In this document: piece by piece, positions 1-8,048 of the stretch
Layout of the letters: each line of letters opens with the position of its first letter
Position numbering within the stretch: position 1 is the first letter of the stretch
Source: an uncultured Prevotellaceae bacterium
GTDB lineage: Bacteria; Bacteroidota; Bacteroidia; Bacteroidales; Bacteroidaceae
Assembly (NCBI GenBank): GCA_902790625.1
Contig: CADASP010000009.1
Coordinates: forward strand, 124,001 to 188,000
Direction of reading: 5' to 3'
DNA length: 64,000 nt
The notes under the pieces: model-generated
Told to the model about the DNA's origin: nothing
Database searches by the model: none
The model's input: only the letters and a program-made list of their open reading frames with translations
Made by a program: the position numbers and the translations under genes

Positions 1-168
1 GTCGGTGAAGCGTATGCCATAGTCGCGCAGCTGCTGAAGGATAAGACTGTCGCTGGGCAGTGAAGAATGGGAAACAAGAGAAGAGGAACGATGGGCGGCG
101 CACGACAGCAGGAGCGTGGCAAGCCCCATCGCTATGGATGCACGAAAACAATTCTTCGCTATTTGCAT
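1..168 (-). CDS. Lipoprotein, 5' part only; possibly phospholipase D / cardiolipin synthase-like
   Basis: Only the first 56 codons lie in the window; the gene runs off the left edge. The start (CAT at 166-168) opens a protein with a typical lipoprotein signal: basic residues, a hydrophobic run (GLATLLLS), then Cys-Ala-Ala as a lipobox. After the Cys comes a Ser-rich linker and the segment DSLILQQLRDYGIRFTD. From memory this resembles the N-terminus of Bacteroidetes PLD-family cardiolipin-synthase-like lipoproteins, but no catalytic HKD motif is inside the window, so the function is a guess. It lies 53 nt downstream of kdsD on the same strand and may end that operon. Confidence 0.6.
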   Translation of the reverse strand, partial: MQIAKNCFRASIAMGLATLLLSCAAHRSSSLVSHSSLPSDSLILQQLRDYGIRFTD

Positions 169-221
169 TTTGCTGGGTGGTTCCGGGCAGGTTGGCGTTT
201 CTACTTGATGGACGACTGTCG

Positions 222-1169
222 TTATACCATGCACGAATAGTGGTCGACAACACCAATCAGCTTTCGCTCCTCGTCGACAACCAGCACGGAGTGAATCTTA
301 TGGGTTTGCATGATACGCTGAATCTCGGTAATCTTTGTTTGCGGGCTGACGGTCTTGGGTTCCTTTGTCATGATGTCGCTCACGGTGTGGCTGAAGAACT
401 CGGCCTGCCAATGCTCGATGGCCCGGCGGATGTCGCCATCGGTGATCAGTCCCACCACGTGTCCGTCCACCTCGGCCACTCCTAACCCCAGCTTACCCTC
501 GCTGACGGTCACGATGGCATGGCCCAGATGGTCTTCGGGCTTGAGCACAGGCAGGTCGGTGGAGCGCATCACGTCGGCAGCCGTCGTCAGGAGACGCTTA
601 CCCAACTCGCCTCCAGGATGGAATTGTGCAAAGTCCTGTGGCTGGAAGTTGCGTTTCTTGATGAGTGCCACAGCCAGCGCGTCGCCCATCACCATCTGTG
701 CGGTGGCGCTGCTGGTGGGAGCCAGGTTCAGGGGGTCGGCCTCGTGGTTCACGCCGACGTTGAGGTGGCAGACGGCATACTTGGCCAATAGCGATTGGCT
801 GTTGCCGCTCATGGCGATGATGGGGATTTGCATCTGAAGCACCATCGGGATGAAGCGCAGCAGCTCGTCAGTCTGCCCCGAGTTGGAGATGGCCAGTACC
901 ACGTCGTCGCGAGTCATCACGCCGAGGTCGCCATGAAACACGTCGAGGGGATTGATGAAGAACGATGGTGTGCCTGTCGACGACAAGGTGGCCGCAATCT
1001 TGGCCCCCACGTGGCCACTCTTCCCCACCCCAGTGACGATGACTTTGCCGTGACAACGATACATCAGTTCCACGGCTCGGTCGAACTGCTCGTCGATGGA
1101 TGGAATAAGACCCAACAAGGCCTCGGCCTCGTCGTGAATGCATTTGATTCCGTATTCTCGGATGGTCAT
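222..1169 (-). CDS. kdsD: Arabinose-5-phosphate isomerase (KpsF/GutQ/KdsD family)
   Basis: Interconverts D-ribulose-5-phosphate and D-arabinose-5-phosphate, the first committed step to KDO, the inner-core sugar of LPS. The 315-residue protein has an N-terminal SIS domain (about 1-190; GVGKSGHVG near residue 48, SNSGQTDELL near 95) followed by two CBS domains (about 200-315), the usual architecture and length. The ATG at 1169 gives the canonical N-terminus MTIREYGIKCI; in-frame sequence further upstream lies inside kdsA and is not coding in this frame. The start overlaps the kdsA stop by 4 nt (ATGA), so the two KDO genes are probably translationally coupled. Confidence 0.95.
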   Translation of the reverse strand: MTIREYGIKCIHDEAEALLGLIPSIDEQFDRAVELMYRCHGKVIVTGVGKSGHVGAKIAATLSSTGTPSFFINPLDVFHGDLGVMTRDDVVLAISNSGQTDELLRFIPMVLQMQIPIIAMSGNSQSLLAKYAVCHLNVGVNHEADPLNLAPTSSATAQMVMGDALAVALIKKRNFQPQDFAQFHPGGELGKRLLTTAADVMRSTDLPVLKPEDHLGHAIVTVSEGKLGLGVAEVDGHVVGLITDGDIRRAIEHWQAEFFSHTVSDIMTKEPKTVSPQTKITEIQRIMQTHKIHSVLVVDEERKLIGVVDHYSCMV

Positions 1170-1933
1170 GATGATGCGATAAGTTGCTTGATGATACCCT
1201 CCAGCCTTTCCAGTTCGAGCATGTTGGCAGCATCGCTGAGTCCTTGGTCGGGATGCGGGTGTACTTCGAAGAAATAGCCTGTGGCTCCAAAGGCTTTGGC
1301 CGCCAAGGCCATTGATGGCACGAAACGTCGGTCGCCGCCAGTCTTTCCATCTTTGGCATCGGGCCGTTGCACGCTGTGTGTGCAGTCCATGATGACCGTC
1401 GGAACGATGTCGAGCATGTCGCTGATGTTGCGGAAGTCGACCACCAGGTTGCCATAGCCCATCATGTTGCCCCGCTCGGTGAGCCACACGTCGGTGGCCC
1501 CAGCATCGCGTGCCTTCTCCACAGGGTAGCGCATGTCGCGCCCGCTAAGGAACTGCGCCTTCTTGATGTTCACGGTTTTGCCCGTCTGGGCAGCGGCCAC
1601 CAGGAGGTCGGTCTGTCTGCAGAGGAAGGCCGGAATCTGGAGCACGTCGCACACCTGCCCCACCGGCTGGGCTTGGTAGGTCTCGTGGATGTCGGTGAGC
1701 AGACGTAGTCCATAGCGGCTCTTCACGTCGGCCAGCATCTGCAGCCCTTTCTCCATTCCAGGACCACGGAAGGAGTGAATCGATGTGCGGTTGGCCTTGT
1801 CGAAGGAGGCTTTGAAGATGATGTCGGTGCCCAGCCTACGGTTGATGCCGACAATCGTCTTGGCCACCTCGTCAAGCAGTTCCGCCGACTCGATGACGCA
1901 AGGCCCCGCTATGAATATCGGTTTATTCTTCAT
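1166..1933 (-). CDS. kdsA: 3-deoxy-8-phosphooctulonate (KDO-8-P) synthase
   Basis: Condenses arabinose-5-phosphate with phosphoenolpyruvate to KDO-8-phosphate in the cytosol. At 255 residues it is slightly shorter than the E. coli enzyme. Family landmarks are AGPCVIES near the N-terminus, IFKASFDKANRTS, the FLCRQTDLL segment, an ERG..MGYGNLVVDFR stretch and a C-terminal FFEVHPHPDQGLSD. It sits between the PqqD-like gene, whose stop at 1934 abuts the ATG at 1933, and kdsD, which it overlaps by 4 nt. Substrate supply and use are thus encoded side by side. Confidence 0.96.
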   Translation of the reverse strand: MKNKPIFIAGPCVIESAELLDEVAKTIVGINRRLGTDIIFKASFDKANRTSIHSFRGPGMEKGLQMLADVKSRYGLRLLTDIHETYQAQPVGQVCDVLQIPAFLCRQTDLLVAAAQTGKTVNIKKAQFLSGRDMRYPVEKARDAGATDVWLTERGNMMGYGNLVVDFRNISDMLDIVPTVIMDCTHSVQRPDAKDGKTGGDRRFVPSMALAAKAFGATGYFFEVHPHPDQGLSDAANMLELERLEGIIKQLIASS

Positions 1934-2209
1934 TTAAACAGATTCTTCCACCATTCCAGCATCCTTCCACTGGGCAATCAGATTTTCTGAGTCTTTTGTG
2001 GCCGTCTCCTTGTCTATTTCATATTCTTCGAGCAGCAGTGCGGCCATGTCATCGGCGGTGAAATCCTTGTCGTGAATGTTTTGCCACAGATAGGCGGCAC
2101 TGTCGTTGAGACTGATGACTCGGCTGAAATCGATGTTTTCAACTCCTTCGGCCACAACGATATACTCGCCGCACACATTGCGCAGCTTAAATCCTTTTTT
2201 TACTTTCAT
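1934..2209 (-). CDS. PqqD-family small protein (RiPP-recognition-like)
   Basis: A 91-residue protein with the PqqD fold signature: an N-terminal strand region (GFKLRNVCGEYIVVAEG), then SLNDSAAYLWQ and a helical acidic C-terminal half ending MVEES. PqqD-type domains bind leader peptides of ribosomally made, modified peptides, but in Bacteroidetes single-domain members also occur beside S26-like peptidases and HPr-kinase-like proteins, as here. It overlaps the upstream peptidase gene by 4 nt and its stop touches the kdsA start. No obvious precursor peptide or radical-SAM gene is adjacent, so a RiPP role is inference only. Confidence 0.85.
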   Translation of the reverse strand: MKVKKGFKLRNVCGEYIVVAEGVENIDFSRVISLNDSAAYLWQNIHDKDFTADDMAALLLEEYEIDKETATKDSENLIAQWKDAGMVEESV

Positions 2210-2688
2210 TGTTTATTGCGTTTTTTAAGAAATCCAGGTACATGTGGATACATGGCGAAGAGCAGATAGCGCCTGATGGGAAACAGACGTGTCCACAGCC
2301 ATGAGTAGATGCGCCATTTGCGCCCAGTAATATAATCGGGCTTTGTGCGTCCTTTTCTGATGAATGCCACCGCTCTGGCCCTGATGTCGGCTTCAGTGCA
2401 ATGCTCATCCGAGAGATTGCCGTCGCCCCGCAGCGTCACTTTTCCTTGGTCAATCTTCACGATGCGGTGCAACACGAAGTGTCCGGGAGTTATTTCGGCC
2501 AACACGGGTTCGCCCACATGCCAAGGTCCGTTAGGCAATTGCAGCATCGCTTTGTCGCGCCCATCCTCTAAGAAGGGTCGCATGCTGCGCCCACGCAGGT
2601 TGATGGTGGCGGTCTTCTCAGGATGCTCCTTCAGCTGCTCCAGCACGACTGGCAGGAACACCTCGTTCTGCACTTGTAGTACTCTCAT
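2206..2688 (-). CDS. S24/S26-family signal-peptidase-like protein
   Basis: A 160-residue protein with the catalytic-Ser box GRSMRPFLEDG (Ser near residue 35) and a second box FVLHRIVKI followed by LRGDGN, as in type I signal peptidases. The general-base position reads His-Arg rather than the bacterial Lys, as in archaeal or eukaryotic SPase I (Ser-His type). A hydrophobic aromatic stretch near the C-terminus (YSWLWTRLFPIRRYLLFAMY) could be a membrane contact. It overlaps both neighbours by 1-4 nt, placing it firmly in the PqqD/HPr-kinase-like set. The substrate is unknown. Confidence 0.8.
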   Translation of the reverse strand: MRVLQVQNEVFLPVVLEQLKEHPEKTATINLRGRSMRPFLEDGRDKAMLQLPNGPWHVGEPVLAEITPGHFVLHRIVKIDQGKVTLRGDGNLSDEHCTEADIRARAVAFIRKGRTKPDYITGRKWRIYSWLWTRLFPIRRYLLFAMYPHVPGFLKKRNKQ

Positions 2689-3575
2689 TATGCCTTGGTC
2701 AGTGTTTGGTGCGAGAGCCGCGCGGCTTCTTCATCGGGTCTGCAATAGAGGGTGTAGATGGGTGTGGTCTCTATGACACGTGTGACGGTGTTGCACAAAT
2801 TGTCATAGATAATGGTGTCCCACTTCATGCTGGAGCATGCTGGCAGCAGCGATGCGAAGGCCTGGACGGGCTTCAGTCGCTCGATGCTGTTCTCAGGTGC
2901 ACGCTCTATGCGTGTGACAGCTCCCAGACGTGCCCTTCGATTGCGATAGCAGGGTGTCTTGCCACTCCAAGGCGAGCCATAGATGAAAGGGGAACCGTCG
3001 ATGATGCGGATGATGGGGTTGTCGTCGTTGAGCAGCTGTGAACCCTCAATGTATTTCATCCATAGCGATGTGTGGGTACTCTTGCCCGTGCCGCTACTGG
3101 CGATGAAAGGATAGGCAGCACCCTCATACTCGATGGCCGAAGCGTGTACCAGCAAGGTGTCGTGATAGGAGCTGGCAAAGGCATAGACGAGCATCAACGC
3201 ATTGTTGAGCCCGAAGGTGCGCAAGCCCCAGTCGCCCGTCAACGCACATTGGCACTCTGTGAAGTCCTTTCGGGCGATGAGCAGGCAGCAGTCGTTGCCA
3301 CAGATGTCGCGGATGATGTATTGGTAGCCTCCATCGGGGAGCATATACACCAAGGTGTCGCCATTGCCAGTGTCGAACTTGCGCAGCAGCTTCCGCTGGG
3401 GAGCAGGGCACAAGGTGTCGTCGATGAGCAAATGGAAAAGAAGGGGTTGCGACAGGTCATCGCCAGTGAGCTCGAAGCCAACAAACGAAGGCAGCAGCGA
3501 CATGGAGTTGACCTCCTCGCTGCTGAAGCTGAGGCACACGTGATGGCCCCCAATGCTGAAGTGGTGACTACTCAT
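2688..3575 (-). CDS. HPr-kinase-like / PEPCK-fold P-loop protein
   Basis: A 295-residue protein with a Walker A motif ASSGTGKSTHTSLW near residue 160 and downstream LLNDDNPII and YGSPWSGKTP motifs, typical of HprK-related kinases found beside PqqD and S26-like genes (and in lasso-peptide loci). The N-terminal 140 residues are a divergent beta-rich domain. It shares one base with the peptidase gene and overlaps the upstream secreted-protein gene by 8 nt. Family knowledge suggests a serine kinase acting on a peptide or protein; the substrate cannot be read from the sequence. Confidence 0.8.
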   Translation of the reverse strand: MSSHHFSIGGHHVCLSFSSEEVNSMSLLPSFVGFELTGDDLSQPLLFHLLIDDTLCPAPQRKLLRKFDTGNGDTLVYMLPDGGYQYIIRDICGNDCCLLIARKDFTECQCALTGDWGLRTFGLNNALMLVYAFASSYHDTLLVHASAIEYEGAAYPFIASSGTGKSTHTSLWMKYIEGSQLLNDDNPIIRIIDGSPFIYGSPWSGKTPCYRNRRARLGAVTRIERAPENSIERLKPVQAFASLLPACSSMKWDTIIYDNLCNTVTRVIETTPIYTLYCRPDEEAARLSHQTLTKA

Positions 3576-4017
3576 TGGGCACCTCCTCCTCGATGATGGA
3601 TTGCACGGTGTAGAACTTGAATTGCTGAGGTGTCAGATGCCTCACGTCGTAGTGTGCCTTCCCGTCTTTCGCCTTGGTGTAGAGCCGAATCATCTTCTGG
3701 TATTTCTTCTCCAGCTTCTCCTTTTTCATCGCATAGAACACCATGCAGGTGCGATGGTTCATCTGCTCGCGCTGGCTGAGATAGTCGCGCAACTGATAGG
3801 AATAGGCTTGACGGTCTTGCAGGAATTTGCTCTTGGTGTCAATCCATGCGCTGTCTATTTGTTGAATAGACGTGAAATGCACGATGGTATCGGTAAACGA
3901 CGCTGCCACGCCAAACATATACAACTTTGGCACAGGCTGCTTGCGTGCACTGACGCTGCCGCACAGCATGGTCATGGCCATGAGTAGCATCAGTGCGGCC
4001 AGTGTGTGTGTTCTCAT
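3568..4017 (-). CDS. Secreted protein of unknown function
   Basis: A 149-residue protein with a clear signal peptide ([24 protein letters not shown], cleavage near residue 24, then RKQP). The mature part is alpha/beta with a basic helical stretch ([21 protein letters not shown]) and an acidic tail. I do not recognise the family; similar short exported proteins are common in Bacteroidetes. It overlaps the rpoD stop by 4 nt and the HPr-kinase-like start by 8 nt, so it is co-transcribed with both. Confidence 0.75.
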   Translation of the reverse strand: MRTHTLAALMLLMAMTMLCGSVSARKQPVPKLYMFGVAASFTDTIVHFTSIQQIDSAWIDTKSKFLQDRQAYSYQLRDYLSQREQMNHRTCMVFYAMKKEKLEKKYQKMIRLYTKAKDGKAHYDVRHLTPQQFKFYTVQSIIEEEVPNE

Positions 4018-4874
4018 TGTCCCAAATATCCTTTTAATATTTTGTTCTTGCTGTTGCGCAGATGGCGCAGGGCTTTTTCCTTTATCTGCCTCACGCGTTC
4101 ACGCGTCAGACCATATTTGTTTCCAATCTCGTCGAGTGTCATCTCTGGCTCGCCAATGCCGAAGAATGCCCTCACCACATTGCGCTCGCGCTCGGTCAGA
4201 ATCTTCAATGCCTGCTCAATCTCGGCCTTCAGCGACTCGTTCACCAGCCCCACGTCGGCCATCGAGGCATCGGTGTTCACCAGTATGTCGAGCAGTGAGC
4301 CATCGTCGTCAGACCCCAACGGGGCATCCATCGACACATGGCGGGTGTTGGCACTCATGGCCTCGTCGATTTTCTCTAATGGCAAGTCAACGTGCTCTTG
4401 CAGCTCCTGTGCCGATGGCCTGCGCTCGTGCTCTTGCTCAAACCGGTTCATCGCTCTGGTGATTTTGCTCACCGACCCCACCTGGTTCACGGGCAGCCTC
4501 ACGATGCGACTCTGGTCGGCGATGGCTTGCAAGATGCTCTGGCGAATCCACCACACGGCGTAGGAGATGAACTTGAAGCCACGCGTCTCGTCGAACTTCT
4601 CGGCGGCCTTTATCAGCCCCACGTTGCCCTCGTTGATGAGGTCGGGCAGCGAGAGTCCTTGGTTCTGGTATTGCTTTGCCACCGACACCACAAACCGCAG
4701 ATTGGCACGTGTGAGGCGCTCCAACGCGCGCTCGTCGCCTTTCTTGATGCGCTGGGCCAGCTCCACCTCCTCCTCAGGGCTGATCAGCTCTTCCTTGCTG
4801 ATTTCCTGTAGGTAGCGCTCCAGGGCCTCGCTTTCTCTGTTAGTGATTGACTTGTTTATTTTTAGTTGTCTCAT
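4014..4874 (-). CDS. rpoD: RNA polymerase primary sigma factor (sigma-70, Bacteroidetes type)
   Basis: The 286-residue protein is the short primary sigma factor typical of Bacteroidetes, without the long region 1.1. Regions are visible in order: 1.2 ([11 protein letters not shown]), 2.1-2.4 ([48 protein letters not shown]), region 3, and 4.2 ([20 protein letters not shown], then HLRNSKN). It recognises the TTTG / TAnnTTTG promoters seen throughout the window. It heads the tight minus-strand run down to kdsD; a TACCTTTG element lies 27 nt upstream of its ATG. Confidence 0.97.
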   Translation of the reverse strand: MRQLKINKSITNRESEALERYLQEISKEELISPEEEVELAQRIKKGDERALERLTRANLRFVVSVAKQYQNQGLSLPDLINEGNVGLIKAAEKFDETRGFKFISYAVWWIRQSILQAIADQSRIVRLPVNQVGSVSKITRAMNRFEQEHERRPSAQELQEHVDLPLEKIDEAMSANTRHVSMDAPLGSDDDGSLLDILVNTDASMADVGLVNESLKAEIEQALKILTERERNVVRAFFGIGEPEMTLDEIGNKYGLTRERVRQIKEKALRHLRNSKNKILKGYLGQ

Positions 4875-4900
4875 GGTGGTATCAGCTTATAGTCGAAGTG

Positions 4901-4908
4901 CAAAGGTA
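4901..4908 (-). promoter_or_regulatory. Probable -7 element of the rpoD promoter
   Basis: On the minus strand 4908-4901 reads TACCTTTG, a perfect Bacteroidetes TAnnTTTG -7 element, upstream of the rpoD start at 4874. No good TTTG lies at the usual -33 distance. The short repeat gttaggag is found just upstream. Confidence 0.55.
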
Positions 4909-4989
4909 CAAAAGAGTTAGGAGTTAGGAGTGAGCAGTGGGGAGTTTTTTCTTCTCCTTAATTTTTTTTAACTCTCCACCAATAACTCA

Positions 4990-5040
4990 CGGAGCACACA
5001 GAATGCCCAGAAAACAGTTCTGAGCCTTCTGTGTGCTCCG
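4990..5040 (-). terminator. 14-bp perfect inverted repeat downstream of htrA
   Basis: Bases 4990-5003 (cggagcacacagaa) are the exact reverse complement of 5027-5040, giving a 14-bp stem with a 23-nt loop. It starts 17 nt after the htrA stop and so probably ends that transcript. No U-tract follows directly on the minus strand, so it may be a processing or stability hairpin rather than a classical intrinsic terminator. Confidence 0.5.
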
Positions 5041-5056
5041 TTGTCGAGGTTCTACT

Positions 5057-6571
5057 TTATTCTGCCAGCTGCACCACGAAGTAGCCCTTCTTGCCCGAGG
5101 GATAGAGTCCCTTGATGATGAGCACGGGCTCGCTCGATATGCTGGTCTCCTTCACAATGTCCTGCAGGTCTTGCACAGTCTTCATCGGCTCGTCGTTCAC
5201 CTGACGGATGATGAATCCCTTAGGCACGCCAGCATCCTTCATCTTGCCGCTGTTCACCTTCATCACCTCCAGTCCGTATTGCACCTCCAGCTGGTCTTTC
5301 TGCTGCTGTGTAATCTCGCGGAAGTCGGCTCCCAGCACGTCCAGGTCGGCATTCTTCACCACCTTGGTATTGCCCTGCTCATTGCGCAGCGTGATGGTCT
5401 TGGTCTGCTTTTTCTTGTTGTGCAGATAGGTGATGGTCACCTTGTCGCCAGGTCGCTTCTGTGCGATGATGCCACTCAGGTCGCCAAACTTGGTCACCTT
5501 CTGTCCGTCCACCTCAATGATGGCGTCGCCCTTCTCCAGACCGGCCTCCTCGGCAGCGCTACCCTCAGTCACCTTGTCCACGTAGATGCCCTCCATAGTG
5601 CCCAGGTCCACTTCCTTGCCTTCTTCCTTCTGTGAGTCGACGTATGCCTTCACGTCGCCACCCTGTATGCCAATCATGGCGCGCTGCACGGTACCATACT
5701 TCTTGATGTCGTCCACCACCTTGTTCATCATGGCCGTGGGGATGGCAAATCCATAGCCGCTGTAGCTGCCCGTCTGCGAGTAGAGCATGGCATTGATGCC
5801 CACCAGCTGTCCGTTGGTGTTCACGAGTGCTCCACCCGAGTTGCCTGCATTGATGGCTGCATCGGTCTGTATGAAGCTCTCCACACCATTGGCACCCAAG
5901 GTGCGAGCTTTGGCCGAGATGATGCCAGCGGTGACAGTGTTGTTCAGTCCCAGCGGGTTGCCTATAGCCAGCACCCATTCGCCCACCTTCACGTTGTCAG
6001 AGTTGGCAATGGCGATGGCTGGCAGGTTGCGCCCGTCAATCTTGATGAGAGCCAGGTCGGTGGTCTTGTCAGCACCGATGATGCGTGCCGAGTATTCCTT
6101 GTTGTCTGACAGAGTGACAGTCAGCTCGTCAGCTCCGTCCACCACATGGTTGTTGGTCACAATATATCCATCGGTCGAGATAATCACTCCGCTGCCAGTA
6201 GCAGTACGCTTCGGGGTCTGCACCTGGCGCTTCTGTGTGCCACCCTGTCCACGCTGACGTGGTGTGCCAAAGAATCCGCCGAAGGGGTCGCTGAAGAAAT
6301 CCTCAAAGGGGTCGCGCTGCACCTCCACGGTCTGTATCTTCGAGTTCTGCACATATTTAATATGTACTACCGAAGGCAGCGCCTTCTCGGCTGCATAGGT
6401 CAAGTCCACAGGCTGGGCGGCAGGCATGGCCTGCACGTTCAGCATCTGGGTCTGCTCGTTTTGTTCGTTTCCTGACTGGGTAGCGGCATGAGTGTTGCTG
6501 AATGCAGCTACTGCGAAGATGATGGCCGCCACGCTGGTGGTGGGAATCAAGTAGTTTACAATCTTTTTCAT
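5057..6571 (-). CDS. degQ: Periplasmic HtrA/DegQ-type serine endoprotease
   Basis: A 504-residue Do-family protease for envelope protein quality control. An N-terminal signal or anchor sequence (about 1-30) is followed by a trypsin-like domain with the triad His (VTNNHVVDGAD), Asp (TTDLALIKI) and Ser (NAGNSGGALVN), then two PDZ domains (about 300-395, with EGSAAEEAGLEKGDAI, and 400-500, with KMKDAGVPKGFII). All catalytic residues are present and the length is normal. It is monocistronic, with a TATATTTG box (6628-6621, minus strand) about 50 nt upstream. Confidence 0.95.
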   Translation of the reverse strand: MKKIVNYLIPTTSVAAIIFAVAAFSNTHAATQSGNEQNEQTQMLNVQAMPAAQPVDLTYAAEKALPSVVHIKYVQNSKIQTVEVQRDPFEDFFSDPFGGFFGTPRQRGQGGTQKRQVQTPKRTATGSGVIISTDGYIVTNNHVVDGADELTVTLSDNKEYSARIIGADKTTDLALIKIDGRNLPAIAIANSDNVKVGEWVLAIGNPLGLNNTVTAGIISAKARTLGANGVESFIQTDAAINAGNSGGALVNTNGQLVGINAMLYSQTGSYSGYGFAIPTAMMNKVVDDIKKYGTVQRAMIGIQGGDVKAYVDSQKEEGKEVDLGTMEGIYVDKVTEGSAAEEAGLEKGDAIIEVDGQKVTKFGDLSGIIAQKRPGDKVTITYLHNKKKQTKTITLRNEQGNTKVVKNADLDVLGADFREITQQQKDQLEVQYGLEVMKVNSGKMKDAGVPKGFIIRQVNDEPMKTVQDLQDIVKETSISSEPVLIIKGLYPSGKKGYFVVQLAE

Positions 6572-6620
6572 ATTTCTCTTGGTTTGTTAATATCTGTTTT
6601 GCATCTGTTGAATGCCACTG

Positions 6621-6628
6621 CAAATATA
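6621..6628 (-). promoter_or_regulatory. Probable -7 element of the htrA promoter
   Basis: The minus strand reads TATATTTG at 6628-6621, about 50 nt before the htrA start. The -33 box is weak (an ATTG about 22 nt further upstream). The rest of the 6629-6925 spacer is AT-rich, with no gene seen. Confidence 0.45.
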
Positions 6629-6925
6629 AGTTCATTTTTTGTGATACTGACAATTTGTCTGTTTCTTTTCCGTCATTTTAACATTTCAGTTTCCTGCTTT
6701 AAACTCTCTTTGCTTGTAGACGGTGTTTTTTTACATTCGTTTAATCAGTTAACTTTAAATAAAATTCAACGTGCCGCTATACGCAAAAGAAAGTTCTTAC
6801 TGATGGCTCACCCGATTATCGCATGATAACACCAACTGGGGGCTAATGATGATGAAAGCGCAAAAACATGCCTATGATGCTCTTCTTTTTTTGCCCAAAT
6901 AGCACTATTATTGGCGAAAAATGTG

Positions 6926-6933
6926 TAATTTTG
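6926..6933 (+). promoter_or_regulatory. Probable -7 element for the YraN-like gene
   Basis: TAATTTTG at 6926-6933 matches TAnnTTTG and lies 28 nt before the ATG at 6962. The -33 box is poor: TTGG at 6911 is too close and TTTG at 6890 too far. Confidence 0.5.
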
Positions 6934-6961
6934 CATCCTATTCATAAATGATGACAGTGCC

Positions 6962-7663
6962 ATGACTACCAAGGACGTATTTGAATTGCGAAAGCAGGGG
7001 CGAATCGAGGAGGCCTACGACGCCATCCGTCAGCTATATGCTGACGACAAGGGGCCTTACACGTCGATGGCAATGTTTTGGACTGCCACAGACATCCTGA
7101 AGAAGCGCCTGAAAGAAGGCCGAACCGACGAGGCGGAAAAGATATTTGCCGCGCTGCAACGTATGTTGCCCAACGTGCCCGACAAGGATGGATGGGTAGG
7201 CATGGCATTCAAGAAATGCCAAGAGCTGCTATCACCAGGCGAAACCAATGACAGATTGCAAGAAGACGGTGCGGAGCATTTGCAAACAGGCATTTGGGGG
7301 GAAGGCCTTGCCGCCGCCTACCTGCGTGAGAAAGGCTATGTCATACTGGAACGTGATTGGCATTCCAAACATCGCGACATCGACATCATTGCCCAGCATG
7401 GCGACACCATCGTCTTCGTGGAAGTGAAGACACGTGCCAGTAGCCACTTTGCCGACCCAGCCTCAGCCGTGAACTACCCGAAGCAGCACAATCTCCTGGC
7501 CGCCATCAACCATTACCTCAATTATAAGCACATCAAATCTCCTCATCGCTTCGATGTCATCACCATCGTCGGCAAGCCTGGCAACAACCATCCTGAGATT
7601 GAGCACATCGAGGACTTCCACCTATCCCTGCCTTTCTATAGTGGAGGTCGCCGGAGGAGGTGA
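6962..7663 (+). CDS. YraN/UPF0102-family endonuclease-like protein with extra N-terminal domain
   Basis: A 233-residue protein. Residues about 108-225 form the UPF0102/YraN domain, a restriction-endonuclease-like fold: GEGLAAAYLREKGYVILERD, then RDIDIIAQ and FVEVKTR, the conserved D...ExK core. YraN proteins are normally about 120 residues; here some 105 extra residues precede it (FELRKQGRIEEAYDAIRQLY, MFWTATDILKKRLKE), TPR-like. That N-terminal block closely matches the start of the protein encoded at 35762-36820, so it looks like a shared, duplicated module. Cellular role unknown; YraN is linked to DNA processing only by fold. Confidence 0.85.
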   Translation: MTTKDVFELRKQGRIEEAYDAIRQLYADDKGPYTSMAMFWTATDILKKRLKEGRTDEAEKIFAALQRMLPNVPDKDGWVGMAFKKCQELLSPGETNDRLQEDGAEHLQTGIWGEGLAAAYLREKGYVILERDWHSKHRDIDIIAQHGDTIVFVEVKTRASSHFADPASAVNYPKQHNLLAAINHYLNYKHIKSPHRFDVITIVGKPGNNHPEIEHIEDFHLSLPFYSGGRRRR

Positions 7664-7990
7664 AATTCTTCCAAACTTGATTTTTAGGCAAAAGTATAAT
7701 CCGCACTTCCATCATTTCGACAAGAAAGGGTTAGGGGTAGAGGCTCTCATATCTTGCGAGTGAATTATTATATACAGCCCCCACCCCTGCCCCTTTACTT
7801 GAAAGGTGGGGAGTTGCTGCGCATTGCTATTTCACTATTGCTGCCATATTGCGTCTTTTTCAATGTAGACTCAATAATGGCATTCCACGAAACGAGCAAG
7901 AAAAGGGACAGCAACTATAATATAATATGGTGCTCGGATTCTTTTGCAGGCAATCGTGAGCCGTAGGCAAAAAAAAAGAATCGAGAATCC
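7664..7990. other. Intergenic stretch without recognisable gene
   Basis: About 330 nt between the YraN-like gene and the holB promoter. I see no convincing coding sequence, only a pyrimidine-rich segment (cccccacccctgcccc, near 7780) and A/T-rich sequence near 7920-7990. Confidence 0.5.
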
Positions 7991-8021
7991 TTTGATTTAC
8001 GCTCAACTTTTCGTAACTTTG
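7991..8021 (+). promoter_or_regulatory. Bacteroidetes-type promoter of holB
   Basis: TTTG at 7991-7994, a 19-nt spacer, then TAACTTTG at 8014-8021: a textbook -33/-7 pair. The start codon of the DNA polymerase III subunit gene is 28 nt downstream at 8049. Confidence 0.8.
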
Positions 8022-8048
8022 CACCCAAACTATTAGCGAGGAAAGAGC

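Noticed and set aside
1170..1487. A longer kdsD reading starting upstream at 1487
   Set aside because: The extra part overlaps kdsA in another frame and does not resemble the family; the ATG at 1169 matches the known N-terminus.
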